From: Glycomyces salinus
GTDB taxonomy: Bacteria; Actinomycetota; Actinomycetes; Mycobacteriales; Micromonosporaceae
Direction of reading: 5' to 3'
Length of the DNA stretch: 49,056 nt
Assembly (NCBI RefSeq): GCF_016428645.1
Contig: NZ_JAELXW010000074.1
Location: 1 to 49,056, forward strand
Position numbers and translations under genes: made by a program. Of the stretch, positions 1-8,232 are shown one piece after another; position 1 is the first letter of the stretch, and each line of letters starts with the position of its first letter. The notes below the pieces were generated by a model. It saw only the letters and a program-made list of their open reading frames with translations, made no database searches and had not been told where the DNA came from.

Positions 1-440
1 TACTGGGCGATCAGATCCTCCGGCGTCACACACTGCACCTCAGGGTCGTACGGTGAGGCCACCGGCTTCCGGTAGGGAGTGGCCGCGTACAGCCGCATCG
101 CCGCCGTCCGGCCCAGGGCCCGGACCGCGAACGCGACCTGATCGATCCGCGCCGCCCCCGACACGGCGGCTTCGGTGAGGACACGGAACTTGCGGGCGCC
201 TCGGGCAATCGCGGCCAGGTCGGCGGCGGTCTTGTGGTGGAAGTCGAACTTGGCGACCAGCCAGTCCCGCAGGGCCGAGAACCCGTCGACATCACGATGG
301 ATCTTCCAGGCCTGGGCCTTGATGACTTGGGCGAGCACTCGGGCGTGGAAGGCGTTGATGGCCGCAGCCGCCGCATCCAGGTCGGTGCGGATCTCCCTGG
401 CGGTCTCACTCCGCTCTACCGGGTTCAGCTTCGCTGCCAT
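1..440 (-). CDS. DUF222/13E12-repeat HNH endonuclease-like protein, N-terminal part (runs off the window)
   Basis: An open frame reads leftward from ATG at 440 to the window edge without a stop, giving 146 residues. It begins MAAKLNPVERSETARE, followed by a helical stretch with RDWLVAKFDFHHKTAADLA and RTAAMRLYAATPYRK, which looks like the DUF222 domain found at the N-terminus of actinobacterial 13E12-repeat proteins. In that family an HNH nuclease domain lies at the C-terminus; here it would be outside the window, so nuclease activity cannot be judged. The start is supported by a strong Shine-Dalgarno (GGGGAGG on the minus strand, about 448-454) 7 nt upstream. Such proteins are often multicopy and associated with mobile DNA. 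The family call is from pattern memory, not a search. Confidence 0.7.
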   Translation of the reverse strand, partial: MAAKLNPVERSETAREIRTDLDAAAAAINAFHARVLAQVIKAQAWKIHRDVDGFSALRDWLVAKFDFHHKTAADLAAIARGARKFRVLTEAAVSGAARIDQVAFAVRALGRTAAMRLYAATPYRKPVASPYDPEVQCVTPEDLIAQ

Positions 441-869
441 GTCCACACCTCCCCGATCCGATCCTTCGATCGCCTGGTCTGTTTCCGTCCGGTTGTGCTA
501 CATCAATGGTGACAGCCGAACCAGCGCTTGCCATCACCCGCAGGGTTGGAGAAGACTCATGTTCACCGCCCGGGACCGGTGGCGTCCCAAGCGATCCACG
601 CCCGACGCCGCACACGCCCGACAGAAGACGAACCTCCCTCGCGGCAACCCGGGGTCACTCGGCCCGAGACACGCCGCAGACACCAGCCCTCCACACACCT
701 CACCGTCGCTGATCGCCTGAAGTCGGGCCCTCTGCCGTCCCGGCCACGGAAAGAGTGCCCGAGCGGTGTCGTCGCTCGATTGAAGGCTGGGCCGGTCGGG
801 CCCGAGCTCAGCTTCCGGTAAGCACCAGCCTGTCCCCATCGTGCCGCGGGGACGGGGGACAATCAGGGC
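441..869. other. Intergenic region without a supported gene
   Basis: The stretch separates the leftward DUF222 gene from the rightward membrane-protein gene, so it should hold two divergent promoters. Open frames here have poor codon composition and no family resemblance. Near the right end GACAAT (858-863) lies 6 nt before the GTG of the next gene, a near-consensus leaderless -10. Nothing else is recognisable. Confidence 0.5.
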
Positions 870-1337
870 GTGAACGCCTTCGCGGTGCGCGTGCGGTTCG
901 CGCCCCGGGTGATCAATCTCGTCGCCGGGGTGCCGATGGGGCTTGCCGTGACGATGCTGATCATAGGATTGGCCAGCAGAACTCCGGTGTACATCCTCTC
1001 GGCGCCGCTGCTGATCGCCAGCATCGTGATCTGGGCTCTGCTGACCGGCGGTGTGCTTCCGTGCCTGGTCGTCACGGCCTGGGAAGTGGCGAACTATTCG
1101 ATCCTCTTGAACTCGTTCGTGCCTCCCCGTTGGCGGTATCCGCTGGCTCCGGGTGATGCGTTGGTGGTGACGAGCGAAGCATTGTTCATCTGGTGGTTCT
1201 GGGGCAAGCGTTATAAGCAAGTCGACGTCGACCCGCGATGGGTGAACTCACAAGACTGGGCCAGACTGCGGGATTGGGCGGCATCGATCTGGCCTCAACC
1301 GCCGGAATACACCCACCGCAGCTCCATAATCGAATAG
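870..1337 (+). CDS. Small integral membrane protein of unknown function
   Basis: The 155-residue product starts at GTG. Two or three hydrophobic helices are visible (about residues 14-33, 38-60 and 62-80), followed by a conserved-looking stretch FVPPRWRYPLAPGDAL and a further hydrophobic segment with WWFWGKRY, then a polar tail. I recognise no family. No Shine-Dalgarno is obvious; GACAAT 6 nt upstream of the start could be a leaderless -10. The last 152 bases overlap the 3' end of the convergent P450 gene, so one of the two tails is probably not under strong constraint. Codon use up to the overlap is typical of the genome. Confidence 0.6.
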   Translation: MNAFAVRVRFAPRVINLVAGVPMGLAVTMLIIGLASRTPVYILSAPLLIASIVIWALLTGGVLPCLVVTAWEVANYSILLNSFVPPRWRYPLAPGDALVVTSEALFIWWFWGKRYKQVDVDPRWVNSQDWARLRDWAASIWPQPPEYTHRSSIIE

Positions 1338-2448
1338 CGACCAGCAGCGGGCTCGGCATCCGGAACGAAAGGTTGTCGTCGCTCACCGGCGGCTTCACCA
1401 CTTCGCAGCGCCGCAGCAGCGGGCCCAGCTCGGCGATCACCACTTCGGACTCCATCCGGGACAGCTGACTGCCCAGGCACCGGTGCGCGCCCGCGCCGAA
1501 GGCCAGGTGCCTGCGCGAGCCCTTCTGCCCGGGGACCATCCGGTGCGGGCATTCGGCCACGCCCTCGTCCGCGCCCGCCGCCGTCAGCCAGACCAGGATC
1601 GATTCCCCGGCCTTCACCGGGAGCCCGCCGATCTCGGTGTCCACCGCCGCGACCCTGCGCCAGGAGGTGATCGAGGAATGGAGCCGCAGCCCCTCCTCGA
1701 CTACCGCCGCGGGGCGGGCGTCCAGGAGCTCGGGGCGTTCGATGAGCTGGTGCGCCAAGACCGTGAGGAACTGCGAGGTCGTCTCCTGCCCGGCCACCAG
1801 CAGGAAGAACAGCGCCGCCGTCGCGGCCTCCTCGCCCTCCCGGTCGCGCACCGCCCCCAACGTGCTGCTCGCGTTCGCCGTGTAAGAACGCAGCAGCCGG
1901 TGGTAGGGGCCCACGATCCCGGCGAGCTCGAGCTGGCGCTCCGGTCCCGGTCGGCCCCAGAAGAGTTCCAGCGCCGCCCTTGAGAACCGCTTCACCTCAC
2001 CGGCCTCCCCGAGTTCGAGGCCCATCAGCCTCGACAGCGCCGCCAGGGGGATCTGCGAGGAGACCGCCGAGTCCAGGTCCACCGGCTCGCCCTGCCGCAG
2101 CCGCCAGGCCACCGCGCCGACCGTCCGACGCACCAGGCCCGTCAGCCACGGCCGCAGCGCCTCCACCTTGGACGGCTCGAAGACCTCGCCGAAGAGCGAC
2201 CGGATGCGCTCGTGGCTGTCGGAGCCGTTGTTCGCCAGCGTCGGCGGCAGCCGGAAGCGGTGCCGGGTCAGCTCCCGCAGCGCCGCCGCCGGTATCGGCG
2301 TTATCGCGTCCAGGGCGTTGGCCGGGGAGAACCGCTCGGCATCGGCCAGTACCCGCTTCGCCAACCGGTGCTCGGCGACCACCACCTGCCCATCCTGGCG
2401 GAACACGCCCGAGGCGGGGTGGGAATGTTTCCACAGCTCGAACAGCAC
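1186..2448 (-). CDS. Cytochrome P450
   Basis: A 420-residue haem-thiolate monooxygenase. Visible landmarks are the I-helix motif AGQETT (219-224), the K-helix ExxR (E252-R255) and the haem loop FGAGAHRCLG with the iron ligand at Cys324. The usual PxxF region before the haem loop is divergent (PHRMVPGQKG). The normal family C-terminus is reached near residue 374 (LLVAIRLW); a further 46 residues of unlike composition follow and overlap the membrane-protein gene on the other strand, suggesting loss of the original stop. The start GTG at 2448 is favoured because TACGCT lies 6 nt upstream with no Shine-Dalgarno, as in several other genes here. It is divergent from a flavin monooxygenase, suggesting a shared oxidative pathway. 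The substrate is unknown. Confidence 0.88.
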   Translation of the reverse strand: MLFELWKHSHPASGVFRQDGQVVVAEHRLAKRVLADAERFSPANALDAITPIPAAALRELTRHRFRLPPTLANNGSDSHERIRSLFGEVFEPSKVEALRPWLTGLVRRTVGAVAWRLRQGEPVDLDSAVSSQIPLAALSRLMGLELGEAGEVKRFSRAALELFWGRPGPERQLELAGIVGPYHRLLRSYTANASSTLGAVRDREGEEAATAALFFLLVAGQETTSQFLTVLAHQLIERPELLDARPAAVVEEGLRLHSSITSWRRVAAVDTEIGGLPVKAGESILVWLTAAGADEGVAECPHRMVPGQKGSRRHLAFGAGAHRCLGSQLSRMESEVVIAELGPLLRRCEVVKPPVSDDNLSFRMPSPLLVAIRLWSCGGCIPAVEARSMPPNPAVWPSLVSSPIAGRRRLAYNACPRTTR

Positions 2449-2454
2449 GCGCGC

Positions 2455-2460
2455 AGCGTA
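2455..2460 (-). promoter_or_regulatory. Leaderless -10 element of the P450 gene
   Basis: On the minus strand TACGCT ends 6 nt before the GTG start. There is no clear Shine-Dalgarno and no good -35. The arrangement matches nine other genes in the window. Confidence 0.5.
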
Positions 2461-2540
2461 CCTCGCCCGCGAGCGCGAGCCTCGCTCACGGTAATCTGCA
2501 ATCAGCCTCCCGACGAGCCCGCACAGAAGGAGCCAGTCCC

Positions 2541-3896
2541 TTGCAGGAGTTCTCCTCCCAAGCCGCTTACGACCGGGGCGAGGCCGTGTGCGTCATCGGT
2601 GCCGGAGCCTCCGGCCTCATCGCGGTCAAGAACTTGCGCGAGAACGGCTTCGAGGTCGACTGCTACGAGCGCGACACCGTGCTGGGCGGCCTGTGGAACC
2701 CCTCGAACCAGCACAGTCCGCTGTACCCGAACACGCACCTGGTGACCTCGCGTTCGCAGACGGAGATCCCAGACTTCCCGATGCCGGACCACTGGCCCGA
2801 CTACCCCTCGTCCGCGCAGATGCTCGAGTACCTCCAGAGCTATGCCTCGCATTTCGGCCTCGCCGAGCACATCTGGTACGGCTCGGAGATCTCGCACATC
2901 GAGTCGGTCGACGGCGCGCGCTTCGAGGTCGTGGTCAAGCCCGCCGCCGGTTCGGCGGCGCGGCGGCTGCGCTACGCGGCCGTCATCGTCGCCACCGGCC
3001 ACCACTGGGTGCCGAACCTGCCCTCCTACCCGGGGCAGGACCTGTTCCGCGGCACGGTGCTGCACTCCTCGCAGCTGGGGGACGGCTCGCGCCTGCGCGG
3101 CAAGTCGGTGCTGGTCGTCGGCGGCGGGAACTCCGGCGTCGACATCGCCTGCGAGGCCGCCGTCAGCGCCTCGCGCTGCGCCCACTCGGCGCGCCGCGGA
3201 TACTGGTACCTGCCCAAGTACCTCGGCGGGGAGCCCTCGGACTACGCCCTGGCGCGGCTGCATTCGCGGCCGAAGTGGATGCGGCGGTTCCTGACCGACC
3301 GGCTGCTGAAGGGCCCGCGCCGACTGGCGGCGCGCATGGGCATGGACGAGCCCGACCACGCCCACACCGATGAGGAGCCGGTCCGCAACGGCCGCTACCT
3401 CGAGCACGTCGGGGACGGCTCGATCGAGCGCCGCCCCGAGATCGCCCGCTTCGAGGGCGGCGAGGTCGTGTTCGTCGACGGCACCGAGATGCGGCCCGAT
3501 GTGGTCGTGCTCGCCACCGGCTTCCGGCCCAAGCTCGCCTGCGTGCCCGCCGAACTGCTGGGAGTCGACGATGATTCGCCCTACCCGCGCCTGATGGCCC
3601 GCATGTTCTCCCCGAAGGCCGAGACGCTCGCGGTCGCCGGTCTCGTCGAGTCGGGGGTGGGCGTGCTGCCGATCGTGCACTGGCAGACCCACGCGATCTC
3701 CCACTGGCTCACCATCCGCAAGGGCGACCCCGAGCGCGCCGCGAACTTCCGCCAGCAGGTGATCAGCGAGTCCGACCAGTACGCGGTCTCCTCCAGCGGG
3801 ATCTCGCCGCGCCACCGCCTGGCCGTCGACGCCCAGGAGTACCTGGCCGGCCTGGGCCGCATCATCGACACTCTCGAACAGGAGCCTGTCAAGTGA
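2541..3896 (+). CDS. Flavin-containing monooxygenase (FMO type)
   Basis: A 451-residue FAD/NADPH monooxygenase that would oxygenate a nucleophilic N or S, or act as a Baeyer-Villiger enzyme. The FAD motif GAGASG is at residues 20-25, the FMO fingerprint FRGTVLHSS is at about 169-177, and a second dinucleotide motif GGGNSG is at about 194-199. An ATGF-type motif (LATGF) lies near 323-327. The start is TTG at 2541, chosen because GAAGGAG ends 8 nt upstream; earlier in-frame codons read through a region with no coding character. The stop overlaps the next start by 4 nt (GTGA), so the hydrolase-fold gene is translationally coupled. It is divergently transcribed from the P450. The substrate is not predictable. 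Confidence 0.88.
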   Translation: MQEFSSQAAYDRGEAVCVIGAGASGLIAVKNLRENGFEVDCYERDTVLGGLWNPSNQHSPLYPNTHLVTSRSQTEIPDFPMPDHWPDYPSSAQMLEYLQSYASHFGLAEHIWYGSEISHIESVDGARFEVVVKPAAGSAARRLRYAAVIVATGHHWVPNLPSYPGQDLFRGTVLHSSQLGDGSRLRGKSVLVVGGGNSGVDIACEAAVSASRCAHSARRGYWYLPKYLGGEPSDYALARLHSRPKWMRRFLTDRLLKGPRRLAARMGMDEPDHAHTDEEPVRNGRYLEHVGDGSIERRPEIARFEGGEVVFVDGTEMRPDVVVLATGFRPKLACVPAELLGVDDDSPYPRLMARMFSPKAETLAVAGLVESGVGVLPIVHWQTHAISHWLTIRKGDPERAANFRQQVISESDQYAVSSSGISPRHRLAVDAQEYLAGLGRIIDTLEQEPVK

Positions 3897-4525
3897 GCCT
3901 GCAAGTCTGGGTCCGCCGCACCCGTTCCCCCGAGCCCGCCGCCGTCAAGCGCGAGGTGAACGTGCTCGAGCCGGCCGATCTGCTCGATGTGGACGCCAAG
4001 GACGACCCGGACGCCTCGCCGGTGCTGTGCTGCTCGGGCGAGCCGACCGGCGCGGCCGCGTTCGGGCCGCTGTGGCTCAAGCGCATCGCCGCCTCGGGCC
4101 GCTGCGCGGCTGCGGTCAGCGTCCGCGGCCAGGGCGGCACGCCCGCCGCGCCTGGCGGTGCCGAAGCGTATGCGCACGACGTGGTGCAGGCCGCGATCGG
4201 GATGCCGCGGCAGGCCGTGCTGATCGGCCACGGGACGGGCGCCGGCTGGTGCGCGCTGGCCGCGGCGCGGTATCCGGCCGCGGCGCTGGTGCTGGTGGCG
4301 CCCCGGAAGCTCCCCAAGCGACTGCCGCGGCCGGTGGGGGAGCCGCCGGTGATGTTCGCGGTCACCGAGGCCGAGGCGCAGTCCAAAGAGGCTCAGGCCG
4401 TGACCGCCGCCTACGGGATCTCGCCGCTGACCTTCCCCGGCGGTGCCGACGAGGTCTTCAAGGGCCAGAACGCCGAGGGCCTGCTGGACGCGATCCTGTC
4501 CTGGCTGAACCGCAAGGAGGATTAG
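3893..4525 (+). CDS. Alpha/beta-hydrolase-fold protein lacking the nucleophile serine
   Basis: A 210-residue protein with the strand-elbow-helix pattern of alpha/beta hydrolases: VLIGHGTGAGWCALAAARYPAAALVLVAP. The nucleophile elbow that normally reads GxSxG reads GHGTG here (112-116), so the catalytic serine position is glycine 114. The protein is also shorter than most family members and has no obvious lid. It may therefore be non-catalytic, acting as a binding or scaffold partner, or it may use another residue. It is coupled to the FMO gene by a GTGA overlap and ends convergently with the next gene, sharing 4 bases. Its position makes a role in the FMO pathway likely. Confidence 0.65.
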   Translation: MSLQVWVRRTRSPEPAAVKREVNVLEPADLLDVDAKDDPDASPVLCCSGEPTGAAAFGPLWLKRIAASGRCAAAVSVRGQGGTPAAPGGAEAYAHDVVQAAIGMPRQAVLIGHGTGAGWCALAAARYPAAALVLVAPRKLPKRLPRPVGEPPVMFAVTEAEAQSKEAQAVTAAYGISPLTFPGGADEVFKGQNAEGLLDAILSWLNRKED

Positions 4526-4977
4526 ACGATCGCGCCGTCGCCGTCGTCCTCGGACTGGTCGGGCCGCAGGCGGCTGATCAGGAGCCACACGCCGAGGACG
4601 AACACGACGATTCCGAGAGCGCGGCCGGTGCCGTCGCCCAGCGGCGCGATGCCGGGGCGGACGAACAGGAGCAGCCCGCCGAGGAGGAACAGCACGCCGC
4701 CGACGGCCTGCAGACTCGGCCAGGGCAGCGGCGGCGGGTCGGGCGGGACGTAGTCCTCTTCGTCCTCGTCCTCGGGCAGTTCGGCGTCCCACAGTTCGAG
4801 GAGGGTCGGTTCGTCCTGTTCGTCCTTGGGCGGCGGCGGTGACGCCGGCTCGGGGATCTCGGCGGACTGCCCGGTGTCGAGGTCGCGGATGAGCTCGTTG
4901 AACCGCCGGTCGACGTCCTCGGGGCGCATCTCGCCGCCGTCGGGCTCCGGATCTTCCTCGTGTCCGCGTTCGGTCAT
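4522..4977 (-). CDS. Acidic protein with two C-terminal membrane helices, unknown function
   Basis: A 151-residue product. The N-terminal half is acidic and proline-rich (MTERGHEEDPEP, RRFNELIRDLDTG, PEDEDEEDYVPPDPPPLPWP). Two hydrophobic helices follow, around residues 92-108 and 120-137, then a short charged tail. It resembles the small DUF308-like membrane proteins of actinobacteria, but I would not assign a family firmly. Its ATG overlaps the stop of the upstream esterase gene by 4 nt (ATGA), so the two genes form a coupled operon. Membrane topology with a cytoplasmic N-terminus is inferred. Confidence 0.7.
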   Translation of the reverse strand: MTERGHEEDPEPDGGEMRPEDVDRRFNELIRDLDTGQSAEIPEPASPPPPKDEQDEPTLLELWDAELPEDEDEEDYVPPDPPPLPWPSLQAVGGVLFLLGGLLLFVRPGIAPLGDGTGRALGIVVFVLGVWLLISRLRPDQSEDDGDGAIV

Positions 4978-5741
4978 TCGGCACCTCGGGTGTTCGCCAA
5001 CTGCCTGTTCATGAACTCGACGCTTCCGGAGAACACAATCTCGGCGTCGTAGTCGAGGGTCGCGACGTGGTAGCTGCGCTGCAGGACGGTCGACTCGACG
5101 TCCTTGGAGCGCACCCCGGCGCGGACGACGGCGCTGTTGCGCGGGTCGACGACGTGGTCGACGGCGCTGGTGAAGATGCGGATGGGGACGGTGACGCGCG
5201 GCAGGTCGGCGCGGGTGGTCTTCCACAGCTGCCTCGCCGAGGCGAACGCGGCCAGCGGGGTCCGGTCGCTGGTCTTCTCGCGCACGTCGGGCTTGGCCAG
5301 GTCAGAGCCGATCGAGCCGACCGCCGGAAGCACGTAGCGGAGCGCGGGGGCCAGGAAGCCGCGCGGGTTGCTGTCGTAGATCGCCGGGTTGACCAGGACC
5401 AGTCCGCCCAGGTCGGCGCCGCGCAGCTCGGCCAGGCGCAGCACGAGCGAGCCGCCCATCGACAGGCCGCCGGCGAAGACGGGCCTGCCGAACGCGAGGG
5501 CCTTGTCCAGGTGGCGTTCGACCTCGCCGTACCACTGCGGCCAGCGGGTCTTGGCCAGTTCGCGCCACGGCAGGCCGTGACCGGGCAGCAGCGGGGCGAC
5601 GACGTTGAATCCGGCGTCGCGCAGGTGCTCGCCCCAGGGGCGCATGCTGTCGGGATCGCTGGTGAAGCCGTGGCACAGCAGCATCGTGGCCTCGGCGTCG
5701 GGGCCGAGGTCGAAGGTGAACGCCTCGGATTGTTCTGCCAC
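4974..5741 (-). CDS. Alpha/beta-hydrolase, carboxylesterase-like
   Basis: A 255-residue serine hydrolase. The nucleophile elbow is GLSMGG, the acid is likely in SAVDHVVDP, and the histidine is in SYHVATLDYD near the C-terminus, so the triad is complete. An oxyanion-type LCHGFTSDP lies near the N-terminus. Length and layout match the Est30-like carboxylesterases. No signal peptide is seen, so it should be cytoplasmic. The start GTG at 5741 has AGGAGG upstream. It is the first gene of a two-gene leftward operon and diverges from plsC, which suggests lipid or ester turnover, but the substrate is unknown. Confidence 0.85.
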   Translation of the reverse strand: MAEQSEAFTFDLGPDAEATMLLCHGFTSDPDSMRPWGEHLRDAGFNVVAPLLPGHGLPWRELAKTRWPQWYGEVERHLDKALAFGRPVFAGGLSMGGSLVLRLAELRGADLGGLVLVNPAIYDSNPRGFLAPALRYVLPAVGSIGSDLAKPDVREKTSDRTPLAAFASARQLWKTTRADLPRVTVPIRIFTSAVDHVVDPRNSAVVRAGVRSKDVESTVLQRSYHVATLDYDAEIVFSGSVEFMNRQLANTRGAE

Positions 5742-5844
5742 TGCGCCTCCTGTCCGTGCGGATGCCGCCCGCCAATTCTCGCACGTCCGACCCCGCGGCG
5801 GCGAATGCGCACCCGACGCCCGCAGGGGTATTGAGTACTACCGA

Positions 5845-5850
5845 TACGCT
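5845..5850 (+). promoter_or_regulatory. Leaderless -10 element of plsC
   Basis: TACGCT ends 7 nt before the GTG at 5858 and no Shine-Dalgarno is present. This decides between several in-frame starts. Confidence 0.45.
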
Positions 5851-5857
5851 TGTGGCT

Positions 5858-6535
5858 GTGTTCTATACGGTGTTGCGCTACACGCTGGGGCCGTTGCTGT
5901 GGGTTATCTGGCGCCCCCGCGTCGAGGGCCTGCACTACGTGCCCGACCAGGGGGCGGCGATCCTCGCCAGCAACCATCTGTCGTTCTCGGACTCGTTCTT
6001 CCTGCCGCTGGTGATCCGGAAGCGGCCGATCACCTTCATCGCCAAGGAGGAGTACTTCACCGGGACGGGCCTCAAGGGCCGGCTCAGCCGGGCCTTCTTC
6101 ACCGGGGTCGGGGCGATCCCGGTCGACCGCACCGGCGGGGACGCGGCGAACTTGGCGCTGCTGACCGGGCTGCGGGTGCTGAAGGAGGGGCGCCTGTTCG
6201 GGATCTACCCGGAGGGGACGCGTTCGCCGGACGGGCGGCTGTACCGCGGCAAGACCGGGGTGGCGCGTTTGTCGCTCCAGACCGGGGCGCCGGTGATCCC
6301 GGTGGCGATGCTCAACACCGGCCGGTTGCAGCCGATCGGCAGGCGGCTGCCGAAGATCGGGCGGGTGCGCATCCGCATCGGGCCGCCGTTGGACTTCGCC
6401 CGCTTCAAAGGGCTGGTGGGCGACCGCACGGTCGAGCGCGCGGTGACCGACGAGGTCATGGACGCGCTGCGGGAGCTGTCCGGGCAGGACTACGTCGACG
6501 AGTACGCAGCGAAGGTCAAGGACCGGGAAGCCTAG
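5858..6535 (+). CDS. plsC: 1-acyl-sn-glycerol-3-phosphate acyltransferase (PlsC family)
   Basis: A 225-residue membrane-associated acyltransferase that would transfer an acyl chain to lysophosphatidate or a similar acceptor. The catalytic HX4D block reads NHLSFSD, the acceptor-binding block reads YPEGTRS, and GAPVIPVAM gives the third conserved block. The N-terminus FYTVLRYTLGPLLWVIWRPRVEG is the usual entry helix of actinobacterial PlsC proteins. I chose GTG 5858; GTG 5852 and more upstream codons are in frame but add residues without family resemblance, and TACGCT sits 7 nt before 5858. Actinomycetes carry several paralogues, so the exact acceptor is uncertain. Confidence 0.88.
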   Translation: MFYTVLRYTLGPLLWVIWRPRVEGLHYVPDQGAAILASNHLSFSDSFFLPLVIRKRPITFIAKEEYFTGTGLKGRLSRAFFTGVGAIPVDRTGGDAANLALLTGLRVLKEGRLFGIYPEGTRSPDGRLYRGKTGVARLSLQTGAPVIPVAMLNTGRLQPIGRRLPKIGRVRIRIGPPLDFARFKGLVGDRTVERAVTDEVMDALRELSGQDYVDEYAAKVKDREA

Positions 6536-6591
6536 GGTCCGTTCAAGCGTTTGCCTCGGTGCTCAGCGTTCGGCCCATGAACGCGCGCATG

Positions 6592-6630
6592 GTTCGGCTC
6601 CGCCGCTGCGCTCATTGTTCGGCTCCGCCG
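6592..6630. repeat. Direct repeat of 14 bp at the end of the crp-family gene
   Basis: GTTCGGCTCCGCCG occurs at 6592-6605 and 6617-6630 with a 25-bp period. The second copy covers the last codons of the leftward crp-family gene and the first lies just beyond its stop, so this looks like a small tandem duplication of a gene end. Confidence 0.7.
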
Positions 6631-7304
6631 AATCCTGCGCGGCGGCGCAGCGCCGGGAGGTCGACCACCACGATCTTGCGGCCCTCGGTGCGCAGCCAGC
6701 CGCGGTTGGCGAAGATCCCGATCGCCTGGTTGACGCTCTGGCGCGAGCCGCCGGCCATCTCGGCCAGCTGGGTCTGGTTGAGTTCGATCGTGGTCATGGG
6801 GGAGGAGTGCTGCTCGGCCAGGCGCACCAGAGTCTTGGCGACCCTCCCGGGCAGGTCCAGGAAGACGTGGTCGGAGGACTGCTCGGTGAGCCGCCGGACG
6901 ATGACGCCCATCGAGCGCATCACCGAGTCCAGCATCTTGGGGCTGCCGTGGACCAGCTCGAGGAACGACGAGCGGGCCAGCGCCAGCGCGGTGGTGTCCT
7001 CCAGGGCCTCGGCCGAGGCCGAACGGGGAGACCCGTCAAGCAGCGATACCTCGCCGAGCACCTCGGGCGCGCGGGCGACGTGCAGCATCGCGCGCTCGCC
7101 GGTGGCGGCGGTGCGGAAGACGCTGACCGCCCCCGAGCGGATCATGATCAGCGACTCGCCCGGTTCCCCCTCGAAGAACAGCAGGCGGCCGCGGCGGTAG
7201 TGGCGGGGTACCGCCACGTCCGCGATCCTGCGCCGGGCCTGTGGGTCGAGGCCGGCGAACATGGCGACGCCTGCAAGCGGGTCTTCAGATGGGTTTGCAC
7301 CCAT
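6612..7304 (-). CDS. Crp/Fnr-family transcription regulator
   Basis: A 230-residue regulator. Residues about 14-125 form a cyclic-nucleotide-binding barrel; the phosphate-binding cassette region reads LGEVSLLDGSPRSASAEAL (83-101), keeping Glu and the Arg-Ser pair expected of cAMP binders. A linking helix (about 125-148) is followed by a winged helix-turn-helix with LNQTQLAEMAGGSRQSVNQAI (175-195). The layout matches the actinobacterial GlxR-like group, though identity as the global regulator is not proven. The start ATG 7304 follows a purine-rich GGGGGAAG. It reads away from RNase AS, with a 326-bp shared upstream region. Confidence 0.88.
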   Translation of the reverse strand: MGANPSEDPLAGVAMFAGLDPQARRRIADVAVPRHYRRGRLLFFEGEPGESLIMIRSGAVSVFRTAATGERAMLHVARAPEVLGEVSLLDGSPRSASAEALEDTTALALARSSFLELVHGSPKMLDSVMRSMGVIVRRLTEQSSDHVFLDLPGRVAKTLVRLAEQHSSPMTTIELNQTQLAEMAGGSRQSVNQAIGIFANRGWLRTEGRKIVVVDLPALRRRAGFGGAEQ

Positions 7305-7630
7305 AGTTCTTCCCCCTTCGGTGGGACCGATCCGCGGGTTCCCTCCGATGATCGCTGTCTTTTCCGTCGTTGTGAAGGGCTTGGTGTCGGAAACTTCACG
7401 CTCCGTTGGCGCGTGTGTCCGCTCGCGCTTCGTGTCGCTCGCCCGGATGTACGATCGACTCTACGAATTTTATAGTCCAATGTCCGGTATCGGGGTTCAT
7501 GACGCTCGAATGCGTGGTCGGATACCGGCTCACAGATCGTATGGCGTAGCGTCGAGCTCAGACCGGCGACATACGGGCGCGGGCCGAGAAGGGCCGAACG
7601 AACCGCCCGTGATCCTACGAAAGGCCGAGT
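7305..7630. other. Divergent regulatory region between the crp-family gene and RNase AS
   Basis: No gene is supported in these 326 bases. TATAGT at 7471-7476 on the plus strand and TATAAA on the complement of the same AT-rich patch are -10-like on both strands. TGTCGGAAACTTCACG (7385-7400) matches 7 of 10 specified bases of the Crp-type TGTGA-N6-TCACA pattern and could be an autoregulatory site. All three are weak calls. Confidence 0.35.
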
Positions 7631-8167
7631 GTGGCGTACCGATACTTCTACGACTGCGAGTTCATCGAGGACGGTCGCGTCATCGACCTGGTCTCCATCG
7701 CGGTCGTAGACGAGCACGGTCGGGAATACTACGCCGTCTCAACGGAGTTCGACCCGTCGCGGGCGATCGAATGGGTGCGCCGGAACGTGCTCGACAAACT
7801 CCCGGCCCCGGCCAGTTCCCTGTGGAAGGACCGCGCCGCGATCCGCGACGAGCTCTACGAGTTCCTGGTCGCGCCGGTCCGCAAGAAGACCGGCTCGCAC
7901 CCGGGGGAGCGGATCGAGCTGTGGGCCTGGTACGGCGCCTACGACCACGTCGTGTTCGCCCAGTTGTGGGGCACGATGCCGGACCTGCCGCGGGTGCTGC
8001 CGCGCATGACCAAGGACCTGCGGCAACGCTGGGACGACCTGGGCCGCCCGGCGCTGCCGGTGGCCGACGACGCCGACCTCCACGACGCCCTCGGCGACGC
8101 CAGGCTCAATCTCGACCGGTGGCGGGCGCTGGAGGCGGCCCGCAGTGACCTGCAACTGCCGAGATAA
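7631..8167 (+). CDS. Polyadenylate-specific 3'-exoribonuclease AS (DEDDh)
   Basis: A 178-residue protein matching the RNase AS group first described for Mycobacterium tuberculosis Rv2179c, an RNA 3'-5' exonuclease preferring adenylate tails. The DEDDh residues are visible: Asp8 and Glu10 in FYDCEF, Asp105 in YGAYDHVVF, and His151 and Asp156 in LHDALGDAR. Full family length is present. The start GTG 7631 has only a weak AAAGG upstream. It stands alone, divergent from the Crp-family regulator and followed by pfk 65 bp downstream. The role would be RNA turnover in the cytoplasm. Confidence 0.85.
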   Translation: MAYRYFYDCEFIEDGRVIDLVSIAVVDEHGREYYAVSTEFDPSRAIEWVRRNVLDKLPAPASSLWKDRAAIRDELYEFLVAPVRKKTGSHPGERIELWAWYGAYDHVVFAQLWGTMPDLPRVLPRMTKDLRQRWDDLGRPALPVADDADLHDALGDARLNLDRWRALEAARSDLQLPR

Positions 8168-8232
8168 AGTGACCTGAGTTTCGGCAATGAGGCCGCCCAG
8201 TTAAAAGTTCTCATTTCTAGGGAGTACGACGC

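Noticed and set aside
26-409. Minus-strand open frame of 127 codons at the left edge
   Set aside because: It is out of frame with the DUF222 gene, which has better composition, a strong ribosome-binding site and family resemblance.
2541-5741. A full natural-product biosynthetic cluster around the P450 and FMO
   Set aside because: No core synthase, carrier protein, peptide precursor or transporter is nearby; only a small oxidative group can be supported.
5756-5857. N-terminal extension of plsC
   Set aside because: The added 34 residues lack family similarity and lie in a region with the divergent promoter and a leaderless -10.
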